Source: an uncultured Prevotellaceae bacterium (GTDB lineage: Bacteria; Bacteroidota; Bacteroidia; Bacteroidales; Muribaculaceae). From it: DNA of 6,153 nt. The notes below the pieces were generated by a model. It did no database searches. It saw only the letters and a list, made by a program, of their open reading frames with translations, and was not told the origin of the DNA. Location of the stretch: positions 1-6,153 of the forward strand of contig CAMFSS010000139.1 of the NCBI GenBank assembly GCA_945983195.1, in the 5' to 3' direction. The position numbers and the translations under genes are program-made. Shown one piece after another: positions 1-6,152 of the stretch (the first letter of the stretch is position 1; each line of letters opens with the position of its first letter).

Positions 1-131
1 GGTGGGACCTGGGCTGTTGGTAGTTTGGGGTAAGGCCGTGGGAATACTTTTGCGACATTAAGCCCTTTCTGAGCCGCTGCGGTGAAAGCCGAGGCGATAA
101 TTACAGCCGTCATAATCAATAGCTTCTTCAT
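1..131 (-). CDS. Small exported protein, N-terminal part only (runs off window)
   Basis: The frame opens with ATG at 131 and stays open to the window edge, giving 43 codons. The protein starts MKKLLIMTAVIIASAFTAAA and then QKGLNV. This is a classic signal peptide: two lysines, a hydrophobic core, and an Ala-Ala-Ala cleavage site before Gln, a form frequent in Bacteroidota. The mature part visible here is too short to assign to a family. It lies 63 nt downstream of the putative anti-sigma gene on the same strand, so it is probably the third gene of the sigma operon. An envelope or periplasmic role under control of that sigma factor is inference from position. Small exported proteins of unknown function often follow ECF sigma/anti-sigma pairs in Bacteroidales. 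The start is the only one that places a signal peptide at the N-terminus. Confidence 0.72.
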   Translation of the reverse strand, partial: MKKLLIMTAVIIASAFTAAAQKGLNVAKVFPRPYPKLPTAQVP

Positions 132-194
132 ATTTCATTCTATGTTTTGTTAGTCCATTTTTTTGAGATATATCGGCACAGGTAGCATCACTTG

Positions 195-659
195 CTATTC
201 CACATCGTTGATGAATGAGCCGATATCGGCAATCTGCGATTCTATGCTGCGGTTGGTTTCAGATGCTGCATCGTGAATGTCGCTCAGTCCGCTCTGCATC
301 AGGCTGAGCACTTGTGCCTCATCGTTGATGCGCACATCACCGACCATAGCATAGCAACCGCTGCTATCGGCATCGTGTCTGATGAGATTGATTCCCACCG
401 TGGCAACAACTGTCACTACTGCTGCCGCTGCCGCCGCCCTCACCCAAAGTGACACCGTGCGAGGCTTGCTACCGGTGTTGCGCTTTGCAGCCATAAGGCC
501 CAGCACGGCACGAATCTCGTCGTATCGCGGCTCGGTGCGGTGTGCCACTGCACGCTTGAGCAGAGCCTCCTCATCGAGTGATGTGTCGGCATCGAAATAG
601 CGTTCAATCATCGCATCAAGCTGCTCGTCGCTCAATATTTTGTTGACAGTCTTTTTCAT
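195..659 (-). CDS. Single-pass membrane protein, putative anti-sigma factor
   Basis: The 154-residue protein has a charged, mostly helical N-terminal part (about 1-69, with acidic stretches such as DADTSLDEEALLKR). One membrane segment follows (about 70-93, rich in Ala and Val with a run of six Ala), then a tail of about 60 residues containing CYAMVGDVRINDEAQVLSLM. This layout, cytoplasmic helical domain, one TM and periplasmic tail, is that of membrane anti-sigma factors, and the gene directly follows the ECF sigma gene. I see no zinc-binding HxxxCxxC motif, so it is not a ZAS-type anti-sigma; the role rests on topology and position. I chose ATG 659, 26 nt after the sigma stop. The frame also extends to a TTG at 689 overlapping the sigma stop, which would add ten polar residues. 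The alternative is an uncharacterised membrane protein that only shares the operon. Confidence 0.75.
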   Translation of the reverse strand: MKKTVNKILSDEQLDAMIERYFDADTSLDEEALLKRAVAHRTEPRYDEIRAVLGLMAAKRNTGSKPRTVSLWVRAAAAAAVVTVVATVGINLIRHDADSSGCYAMVGDVRINDEAQVLSLMQSGLSDIHDAASETNRSIESQIADIGSFINDVE

Positions 660-685
660 CAATTCAGTGTTTGTTTTCAAGTTAC

Positions 686-1195
686 TCAATGCGACTGAGT
701 CGCACGATACACGTCTCTAATCAGTTTTCGCGCCCGGCTCAGAGCCACTCTCACCGCGGTGGGCTGCATATCAAGGGTTTCGGCAATCGCCTCGAAGCTC
801 ATGCCTTCAAGCTCACGCATCCGCACTATCGCACGCTGCTGTTCGGTCAGACGGCTGTCGATAATCCGCTCAACGCTTCGGAGCAGCATTTCGCGCCCGG
901 CAGTGTCGTCGGCGTCGTCGAGGGTGTCGTGCAAATCGCGGTTTTCATCGAGGCTCACCGTTGGCGAGTGGCTTTGCCGCCTTAGAGCGTCGATGCACAC
1001 ATTGTGAACAGTGGTGACGCTCAGAGCCTCAGCCTCGCTGCTGCCGTGAATGCGTTCCCGGCGGCTCCAGAGGCGGCAGAAGGCATCCTGCAACGCATCG
1101 TCGGCATCATCGCCGTCACCGAGAATCCCGGTGGCGATGTTGCGGAGCCGTTGCCGTAGCCTCATAAAAGCCGATGTCAGAGCATCATTTTCCAT
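686..1195 (-). CDS. ECF-family RNA polymerase sigma factor (sigma-70, group 4)
   Basis: The 169-residue protein has the two domains of extracytoplasmic-function sigma factors and the usual length. Region 2 covers about residues 8-77, with the core-binding/-10-recognition helix DADDALQDAFCRLW (30-43). Region 4 covers about 108-160, with LTEQQRAIVRMRELEGMSFEAIAETL followed by the DNA-recognition helix around PTAVRVALSRARKLIR. An acidic linker rich in Asp (about 83-98) joins them. Such proteins bind core RNA polymerase in the cytoplasm and redirect it to a small regulon, usually held inactive by a membrane anti-sigma encoded next door; the downstream membrane gene fits that. The TGA stop lies 26 nt before the chosen ATG of that gene and overlaps an alternative TTG start. 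The signal sensed and the regulon cannot be read from this window. Upstream is a candidate self-type promoter, suggesting autoregulation. Confidence 0.93.
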   Translation of the reverse strand: MENDALTSAFMRLRQRLRNIATGILGDGDDADDALQDAFCRLWSRRERIHGSSEAEALSVTTVHNVCIDALRRQSHSPTVSLDENRDLHDTLDDADDTAGREMLLRSVERIIDSRLTEQQRAIVRMRELEGMSFEAIAETLDMQPTAVRVALSRARKLIRDVYRATQSH

Positions 1196-1257
1196 TGTCT
1201 CTCGTTAGTTCGTCAATTTCTGTTGAAATAACCTTTTTCATCACGTTCACACTATGT

Positions 1258-1284
1258 AAACGCAGCAATAGCACTTTTGTAACA
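1258..1284 (-). promoter_or_regulatory. Candidate ECF-type promoter of the sigma operon
   Basis: Read leftward, TGTTAC (1284-1279) is followed after 16 bp by CGTTT (1262-1258). An AAC-containing -35 with a CGT-type -10 at 16-17 bp spacing is the general form of many ECF-dependent promoters. Transcription would begin near 1250, leaving a leader of about 55 nt before the sigma ATG at 1195. I found no good TAnnTTTG housekeeping promoter on this strand. Autoregulation is inferred, and the motif match is short. Confidence 0.35.
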
Positions 1285-1285
1285 T

Positions 1286-1307
1286 CCCCCCCCACAAAAT
1301 TTTTTTT
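1286..1307. repeat. Adjacent homopolymer tracts C8 and T8
   Basis: Eight C (1286-1293) are followed by ACAAAA and eight T (1300-1307). They lie in the divergent intergenic region, directly upstream of the candidate sigma -35 element and about 50 bp upstream of the -33 element of the DUF1349 gene. Tracts of this length can slip during replication, but nothing here shows that they vary or have a function. Confidence 0.5.
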
Positions 1308-1358
1308 CAATTCTCTCTATATTCTGAACTACATTCTCAAAATATGCCATTATAATCA

Positions 1359-1389
1359 TTGTATAGTAGGGATGAATGCCTTACCTTTG
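1359..1389 (+). promoter_or_regulatory. Bacteroides-type promoter for the DUF1349 gene
   Basis: TTG at 1359-1361 (-33 element) and TACCTTTG at 1382-1389 (-7 element, full match to TAnnTTTG) are separated by 20 bp. This fits the housekeeping sigma promoter described for Bacteroides. Transcription should start a few bases after 1389, giving a short AT-rich leader of about 20-25 nt before the ATG at 1419, with no Shine-Dalgarno sequence. Confidence 0.72.
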
Positions 1390-1418
1390 CAAAGAAAAAT
1401 ATAAAATAACTCAATGAT

Positions 1419-2075
1419 ATGAAAAAATTTTTGTTTAGTGTAATGACGATTGCCGCAGCATTGGCATGCCATGCTCAGACTTTAGAGAAAATGCAATGGT
1501 TCAACGAGCCGGAACAGTGGAAAATCGAGAACAAATCGCTCACGATGAATGTAACGCCGCAGACCGATTATTGGCGTATATCGCACTATGGATTCACCGT
1601 CGATGATGCACCCTTTTTCTACACTGTGCGCGGTGGAGAATTTGAAGTGAAAGTGAAAATATCGGGCGACTACATAGCTCGGTTCGACCAGGCAGGGTTG
1701 ATGCTGCGTATCGACCATGAGAATTACATCAAAGCCGGAATTGAGTTTGTTGATGGGAAATATAATCTGAGCACGGTGGTGACGCATCACACAAGCGACT
1801 GGAGTGTCATTACACTCGACAAACCCATACCATTTGTGTGGATAAAGGCTGTGCGCCGACTCGATGCCGTGGAAATCTTCTATTCATTCGACGACAAGGA
1901 ATACACCATGATGCGGAATGCCTGGTTGCAAGACAACTGCCCTGTGATGGTTGGCGTGATGGCTGCCAGCCCTGACGGCAACGGATTCAAAGCCAAGTTT
2001 GACTGCTTCACCATCAAGCACCTCACCGACATGCGCAGACTTGAATGGCTCAAAAACAACAAATCCGGTCAATAA
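1419..2075 (+). CDS. Exported DUF1349 domain protein (concanavalin-like fold)
   Basis: The 218-residue protein starts with a signal peptide, MKKFLFSVMTIAAALACHA, probably cut before Gln20 (CHA/Q). Cys17 sits in a poor lipobox (ALAC), so a lipoprotein is less likely. The rest, about 24-205, matches what I know of DUF1349, the family of Bacillus YesU and yeast Ree1. Landmarks are WFNEPEQW early, PQTDYWRISHYGF (about 47-59), a GDYIARFDQAGLMLRID stretch in the middle, TSDWSV, and a late VGVMAASPDGNGF. Domain order and length are typical of a stand-alone, complete member. The fold resembles concanavalin/glucanase-like lectins; some members sit near sugar-use genes, but no reaction is established and I assign none. 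It is monocistronic, with its own promoter upstream and a hairpin terminator 30 bp after the stop, and is transcribed away from the sigma operon. Whether the sigma factor controls it is unknown; its promoter looks housekeeping. Confidence 0.88.
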   Translation: MKKFLFSVMTIAAALACHAQTLEKMQWFNEPEQWKIENKSLTMNVTPQTDYWRISHYGFTVDDAPFFYTVRGGEFEVKVKISGDYIARFDQAGLMLRIDHENYIKAGIEFVDGKYNLSTVVTHHTSDWSVITLDKPIPFVWIKAVRRLDAVEIFYSFDDKEYTMMRNAWLQDNCPVMVGVMAASPDGNGFKAKFDCFTIKHLTDMRRLEWLKNNKSGQ

Positions 2076-2105
2076 CCAAAGGCGATTAGGCTAAGAAGTA
2101 ACCCT

Positions 2106-2141
2106 AAAAGTGGCAGCAGCAATAGTTGGTTGCCACTTTTT
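2106..2141 (+). terminator. Intrinsic terminator after the DUF1349 gene
   Basis: AAAAGTGGCA (2106-2115) pairs perfectly with TGCCACTTTT (2131-2140) across a 15-nt loop, and the 3' arm runs into five T in all. It lies 30 bp beyond the stop at 2075. Because the stem has A on one side and T on the other, it could also work leftward. Confidence 0.8.
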
Positions 2142-2366
2142 GTATATTTGTAAAATTGTTTTTATTTTATGAAGCGACCAAAGGTTTATTCCAGTAAATG
2201 TAACAAATTAAGGAGTTGAGCCTAAAGGATTCTCAACAGACCAACGCCAACTCAATATGGTTTATTATCGCTTCAACCATGCATACTCAACCCTCGAAAA
2301 GGCAGAATAATAGCAGCAAAAATATTAATCTTCTGTGATTATCGTTTCGTTCAACAAATTCAAAGT
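2142..2366. other. AT-rich intergenic stretch, no intact gene
   Basis: I see no supported gene, RNA or promoter here. A TAnnTTTG match (TATATTTG, 2143-2150) abuts the terminator but lacks a TTG element at the right distance. A 32-codon open stretch on the plus strand (2212-2310) has no convincing start. The right part may hold decayed sequence continuing the transposase remnant beyond its frameshift. Confidence 0.5.
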
Positions 2367-2591
2367 TTAGCATAATTTCGACTTCAATATGATTGAATAT
2401 CGGCGACATAGCAGCCTATTATCCAATTTCAGCATAAAATTTCCATTAGGGAAATCAAAAAACTTGCATAAATCATCTTCTATACAAAATAATTCTGTAA
2501 CTTTGTCATCGGTGATTATTGGTTGTAATTCTTCGTAATTGAGCACAAAAAAGTTATAACAATTTTCACTAATCAATAAATATTCGGGCAT
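2367..2591 (-). pseudogene. Transposase N-terminal remnant, IS982-like
   Basis: A 74-codon leftward frame contains ITDDKVTELFCIEDDLCKFF (about residues 26-45). This resembles the conserved start of IS982-type transposases common in Bacteroidota, where a DKVTEIFC...DDFCK motif stands near the N-terminus of a protein of about 300 residues. Only this beginning survives; no DDE catalytic residues are present. At its end the frame reads ILKSKLC and stops, while a shift of one base at the KSK codons (near 2375-2380) gives EIMLNFEF. That is what the family shows after its basic stretch (S-E-V/I-M-L), so I infer a one-base deletion followed by decay. No terminal inverted repeats were found around it. 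It is antisense to the 5' region of the restriction-type gene. The family call is from memory of the motif. Confidence 0.55.
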
Positions 2592-2630
2592 TTATAATTC
2601 ATCATACTCAGGTTAATATAATACATTATT

Positions 2631-4382
2631 ATGCAAGCTGATAAAGAAAACCTCACTGATTTTATTTGTAGCAACAAATATTATGAGATTCCGTTTTTCC
2701 AACGTTCTTATGTGTGGGATGCTGAACAATGGGAGCGCATTGTTGATGATGCAATTTTTGCATCCGAGACAAAAAAGCCTCTTTTTCTAGGAGCAGTTAT
2801 TTTTAAGAACCGACTAAATTCTAATGGGCTGCATGATGGTTATACCATTATTGACGGACAACAACGTCTTACAACCCTATTCATTTTCTTTAAAGTACTC
2901 TCGCTGTTCTCTGGTCAAACAGCCTGGTTTAATGTAACTTTTAAGAAAATTGATGGGTCGCCTGTCCTTCGACAGAGTCATAGTAATCTTGAAGACTTTG
3001 AGAATATAATCGCCTTGACATCTCCCGAAGACTTAGGGAAAAATGCAAATAATTCTCAAATAAACAAAGCATACACCTATTTCCGTCTGCGTCTGCGCGA
3101 AATTTTCATAAACAAAGAAAACAAGAATGCCAATGGGGAACGAATCATTGACTATGATATGATCTTCATGCTGCTTAACTTCGTTGTCATTAAATTGGAC
3201 AAGGATGATGATGAGCAACAAATCTTTGATACCATTAATTCATTAGGTGTCAAACTTACTACTGGTGAATTATTAAAAAATTATCTCTTTGCGTCAAGTC
3301 AACTCAATGATTATAACGCAATCTGGAAGCCTATATTCGAGAAAGATAATGAAACCATTAGATTCTGGAATTCACAAATGGTCAACGGTCGAAATCTAAA
3401 GAAAACAATAGACATTTTCTTATTCTATTTTCTCCAAATTAAAGCACAAGAACCGTCTCTTAAAGTTGACAAAAAACAAGTTCGAAGAATGGATAATCTA
3501 TTTGTCAATCTTAAAGAAATTGTTGAAGCAAATCATTTGGATAAGGACATTTTTGCTTTGGAAATCTCAGAATACGCAAAATTATTTATGGAGTGTTTTC
3601 TTCGAGATGAGGATGAGGGGGAATATGATGTGCCATCTTCCTTTGGATTAGAACGAATTAGCTTTATTATAAATAATCTTGACTCCAACACTCTGATTCC
3701 ATATGTCCTATACATCATGCATAATGTAAGTTCTCATGACGAACAGAACAAAATATTTGGATTTCTTGAAACATACATAATCCGACGCCTTATTGTTGAC
3801 AGCAACAACAATAACTATAGTGACCTTTTCAGTGAAAACCTTATTGGACAACGTATAAATTCATACACAGCTCTACGAGATTACATCCTATCAAAGGACT
3901 CAACTGTCTCACTCGCAATGCCTAGTGACAATGCTGTTAGAAAAGGATTCCATGAGACTCACTTCAAGAGTAACAATAAACGTGCTCTTTGCATTTTATA
4001 TTTACTTGAATCACTGCTTCAAACACCAAATCATTCAACCCAGCTGAAAACTTTTGGAGCTTACACATTAGAACATTTGATGCCAAAGAAATGGAAAAAA
4101 CACTGGTCATGCGGTAATTTGCCCGAAGAAGAACGGGATTTGATCATATTGACATTGGGGAATCTCGCTATGATTGCAAGTGGTCTCAATAATACTATTC
4201 GTAATTATGATTGGACAACAAAACTAATAGGGAAAAACAACAAACCTGGATTAAAAGAGTTTGCCGGAGGTTTGGCAACAATTCAACCATATTTAAGTTT
4301 ACCAATATGGAATGAAGAAGCTATTTATAACCGTGCCGAGGAACTAGCCAATATGGCAATCAAAAAGTGGACATTAGATTAA
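2631..4382 (+). CDS. DUF262 + DUF1524 protein, GmrSD-like type IV restriction enzyme
   Basis: The 583-residue single chain joins the two domains of GmrS and GmrD. The N-terminal DUF262 part (about 1-225) shows IPFFQRSYVW (20-29), IDGQQR (74-79), the DGQQR motif of this NTP-hydrolysing domain, and FDTINSLGVKLT (199-210). A helical middle follows. The C-terminal DUF1524 nuclease part (about 450-575) shows EHLMPK (481-486), the HxxP element of a His-Me-finger site, and LGNLAMIASGLNNTIRNYDW (509-528) with the conserved Asn residues. All key motifs are present, so it is probably active. Characterised relatives use nucleotide hydrolysis to cleave modified phage DNA (GmrSD, glucosylated hydroxymethylcytosine) or protect phosphorothioate hosts (SspE); the target here is unknown. 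The start is fixed by an in-frame TAA at 2619-2621, and MQADKENLTDFI is the usual family opening. No clear promoter or Shine-Dalgarno is visible. It is strongly AT-rich and converges on the ATPase unit. Confidence 0.88.
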   Translation: MQADKENLTDFICSNKYYEIPFFQRSYVWDAEQWERIVDDAIFASETKKPLFLGAVIFKNRLNSNGLHDGYTIIDGQQRLTTLFIFFKVLSLFSGQTAWFNVTFKKIDGSPVLRQSHSNLEDFENIIALTSPEDLGKNANNSQINKAYTYFRLRLREIFINKENKNANGERIIDYDMIFMLLNFVVIKLDKDDDEQQIFDTINSLGVKLTTGELLKNYLFASSQLNDYNAIWKPIFEKDNETIRFWNSQMVNGRNLKKTIDIFLFYFLQIKAQEPSLKVDKKQVRRMDNLFVNLKEIVEANHLDKDIFALEISEYAKLFMECFLRDEDEGEYDVPSSFGLERISFIINNLDSNTLIPYVLYIMHNVSSHDEQNKIFGFLETYIIRRLIVDSNNNNYSDLFSENLIGQRINSYTALRDYILSKDSTVSLAMPSDNAVRKGFHETHFKSNNKRALCILYLLESLLQTPNHSTQLKTFGAYTLEHLMPKKWKKHWSCGNLPEEERDLIILTLGNLAMIASGLNNTIRNYDWTTKLIGKNNKPGLKEFAGGLATIQPYLSLPIWNEEAIYNRAEELANMAIKKWTLD

Positions 4383-4532
4383 CTAAGTTCGATGAGCCAA
4401 GAAATGCACATAAGCTGTGTTGTTAACGTACGATGTACAATGAAACACTACTTTTGTGGGAATATGTTATATCATAAAATTCACGATGATATTGTATAAC
4501 AGCGGAGGTGATTTTCAGCAGTTGCTTTCTAT
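4383..4532. other. Intergenic stretch between convergent genes, nothing assigned
   Basis: I see no gene here. A short perfect inverted repeat, ATATCAT (4469-4475) and ATGATAT (4486-4492), lies 87 bp after the restriction gene, but it has no following T run and is too AT-rich to call a terminator. Confidence 0.5.
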
Positions 4533-4568
4533 TTACTGCTGTCCGATAAAATGTGTACTTTTGCTCAT
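4533..4568 (-). pseudogene. Tiny frame resembling an IS4-type transposase start
   Basis: An 11-codon leftward frame from ATG 4568 reads MSKSTHFIGQQ and ends at TAA. M-x-K-S-x-x-F-x-G-Q is how many IS4-type (DUF4372-carrying) transposases of Bacteroidota begin, as far as I recall. The similarity breaks immediately outside the inverted repeat, as expected if only the left end of an insertion sequence is left. It is too short to prove. Confidence 0.35.
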
Positions 4569-4673
4569 CAGTTAATTCTATTTTTGTAAAAGTAAAATAA
4601 CCGAAAAGGGCGGACTCCTGTTAATGGAATCAGCATAACTCTTCAGCACCGCAATATTTTTTATCGGACAGCA
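4537..4673. mobile_element. 137-bp MITE-like or IS-end remnant with 15-bp inverted repeats
   Basis: TGCTGTCCGATAAAA at 4537-4551 is repeated perfectly inverted at 4659-4673. The interior codes for nothing intact. Just outside, TAC stands on the left (4534-4536) and, one base displaced, on the right (4675-4677). That could be a 3-bp target duplication if the right end includes A4674, but it is too short to be sure. The inner edge of the left repeat belongs to a small frame resembling a transposase start. So this may be a non-autonomous element, or an IS left end whose internal repeat mimics a second terminus. It lies 18 bp beyond the stop of the leftward 283-residue gene. Confidence 0.55.
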
Positions 4674-4691
4674 ATACTTGATTTTTGAAAA

Positions 4692-5543
4692 CTATCTGTT
4701 TTTTGCTGTCTTTAAGTGCTTCCCTACATACGCTACATAGACCTTTTTAGTTTTAGGGTCAGCATAAAAATGTACACGATAAGTGTTTGAAATCTTAATG
4801 TGATGGAAACAGTAGGTGGAACCTAAATCGGGAATTGAAAATAATCTTTGTCCTTTCAATTTTGGATTAGCTTTAGTTGTCTCGGATTCATCGGAAGCAT
4901 CGACACCTGTAAATTTTGAAAAATCTTCAATAGGGAACGTAGCATTATTCTTCCATTTGCCAGAAGTGTAATCATTCAGTTTTTTTAAGTTTCCGATAAG
5001 GGTTCTTTTATCATCATAGCTTAGTTTCTTATATGCTATCAAAGCCTTTTTTGTAAAAGAGACATTAGGTAAATATGCTACCAAAAACACATCGCAGTCA
5101 TTTGACAATACCTTACCATACGTTTGATGCCTTCTAAATTCATAGTAATGGTTAAGTTCTGATAGCAGCCAAAGACATTTATTTTTCTGGAGAGTAACCA
5201 ATTTTGCATTAGGGAGGATTTTACCATCTTCCTCTCCATATTGAATATTGTCGATTACTTGGCTATTGTAAGGCTTGAAAGTGCGTAAAATAGTGGGAAT
5301 AATTCTATTAAAAATCTCTCCGGAATTATTACAGAAAATCAAATCATATAGAAATTTGCCTGATTTATGGCGTAGTGATGAAATATAGTTTTCGTCATTG
5401 CGTAAGAAAGATTCTTCAAATAAAGAATCTTTCTGGTCTTGAGATGCCGACAGAGTTTCGAATGCAAATCGGAAAAAATGTTCCATCTGATTTGCATTAG
5501 CATTGCATAAACTATCTAAATCTAAATAATAGCTAAGATTCAT
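4692..5543 (-). CDS. Unrecognised protein with RelE/ParE-like C-terminus, partner of the ATPase
   Basis: I do not recognise this 283-residue protein as a whole. It has no signal peptide or membrane segment, so it should be cytoplasmic. Residues 1-200 look mostly helical, with several aromatic and charged segments (for example CLWLLSELNHYYEFRRHQ, 123-140). A polar, probably flexible link (214-228, DASDESETTKANPK) leads to a beta-rich end, about 230-283: GQRLFSIPDLG, HHIKI, YRVHFYADPKTKKVYVAYVGKHL. The pattern H-x-K, YRxxFYxD, then two hydrophobic strands ending in Lys-His-Leu recalls RelE/ParE/HigB toxins, which act on ribosome-bound mRNA or on gyrase. No antitoxin is seen next to it. The start lies 9 nt after the ATPase stop, so the two are almost certainly co-transcribed and co-operate. 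A second ATG five bases upstream (5548) is out of frame and stops at once. The toxin reading is inference from sequence pattern only. Confidence 0.8.
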   Translation of the reverse strand: MNLSYYLDLDSLCNANANQMEHFFRFAFETLSASQDQKDSLFEESFLRNDENYISSLRHKSGKFLYDLIFCNNSGEIFNRIIPTILRTFKPYNSQVIDNIQYGEEDGKILPNAKLVTLQKNKCLWLLSELNHYYEFRRHQTYGKVLSNDCDVFLVAYLPNVSFTKKALIAYKKLSYDDKRTLIGNLKKLNDYTSGKWKNNATFPIEDFSKFTGVDASDESETTKANPKLKGQRLFSIPDLGSTYCFHHIKISNTYRVHFYADPKTKKVYVAYVGKHLKTAKNR

Positions 5544-5552
5544 TGCATGTTT

Positions 5553-6152
5553 CTATTTATTGTGAATGCTTTTCCTGAGCTTATAAAGTTCGTATAGATC
5601 TTTTCTGCTTTGATCCATAAAACCTACAGGCCAGCAAGAATAGTTCCCGTCTTCTTCAAGTTTTATCCTATCTATTTTTATACATCCCTTATGAGATTCT
5701 GCTTTATTGGCTATACTGAAGTTGTTAATAACTACATTAGATAGGAAATTGCTATGACTCAACGCATAATATTGAATTCCATTCACAAGATGGTCACTAT
5801 GAGTCTCAACTATCACACGCGTACCCGTAGCTGCTACCATCGCAAGGAATCTTCCGATCTGTGATTGAGCAGATGGATGCAGATGAGCCTCTGGGTTTTC
5901 TACAATCATCATCGAGCCTTTTCGTGCCATAAGGCCTGCAACAATAATTGGCAACAGATAACTTATTCCATAACCGACATTGGTAGAAAGGCCAAATTCT
6001 GAATGTACGGAATTTCTCATTTGCACCTGAGCAGTCTGCATTTCTTCAGAAGATTTTGCATCAATCTCTATGCCTGGGAACAAATCTTTTATGTAGAGAT
6101 TTACCTGATCTTTTAGAAATGGAGATGTGTTATTGTCATATAACCTTAACGT
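5553..6152 (-). CDS. AAA ATPase, DUF3696 type, C-terminal part (5' end outside window)
   Basis: The frame is open from the window edge to TAG at 5553-5555 and gives 199 residues; the true start and the Walker A motif lie beyond the window. A TTG at 6083 is internal, since VNLYIKDLFPGIEI continues upstream in frame. In fragment numbering, STNVGYGISYLLPII (about 56-70) is the signature region. MMIVENPEAHLHP (81-93) is the Walker B strand with its catalytic Glu and the ENPEAHLHP form typical of this group. IVETHSDHLVNGI (114-126) carries the switch His. The C-terminal part includes GCIKIDRI and WPVGFMDQ, the DUF3696 hallmark. Family members are SMC/OLD-like ATPases, many encoded beside effector genes in defence islands. 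All motifs in the visible half are intact. It is followed after 9 nt by the 283-residue gene, the likely effector or partner. Its promoter is outside the window. Confidence 0.87.
   Translation of the reverse strand, partial: TLRLYDNNTSPFLKDQVNLYIKDLFPGIEIDAKSSEEMQTAQVQMRNSVHSEFGLSTNVGYGISYLLPIIVAGLMARKGSMMIVENPEAHLHPSAQSQIGRFLAMVAATGTRVIVETHSDHLVNGIQYYALSHSNFLSNVVINNFSIANKAESHKGCIKIDRIKLEEDGNYSCWPVGFMDQSRKDLYELYKLRKSIHNK

Noticed and set aside
660..689. TTG start of the anti-sigma gene overlapping the sigma stop
   Set aside because: It is possible, but the ATG at 659 gives a natural MKKTVNKILSDEQLD start; the ten added residues are polar and uninformative.
671..1007. Open plus-strand frames opposite the sigma factor gene
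   Set aside because: They are antisense to a well-supported ECF sigma gene and encode low-complexity Ser/Arg-rich sequence with no recognisable domain.
2143..2150. TATATTTG match to the Bacteroides -7 element
   Set aside because: No TTG element stands 19-21 bp upstream, and it abuts the terminator hairpin.
2212..2310. 32-codon plus-strand open stretch ending YYRFNHAYSTLEKAE
   Set aside because: It reads like protein, but has no credible start (ATG only at 2257) and no family I recognise; possibly another decayed gene end.
2498..2505. TAACTTTG match to the -7 element upstream of the restriction gene
   Set aside because: No -33 partner at the right spacing, and it lies within the transposase remnant, so it is likely chance.
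4469..4492. Small inverted repeat ATATCAT/ATGATAT as terminator of the restriction gene
   Set aside because: It has no GC in the stem beyond one pair and no T run after it.
4579..4586. TATTTTTG promoter-like match inside the inverted-repeat element
   Set aside because: The nearest TTTG is only 15 bp upstream, short of the usual spacing; an antisense transcript into the leftward gene would be speculation.
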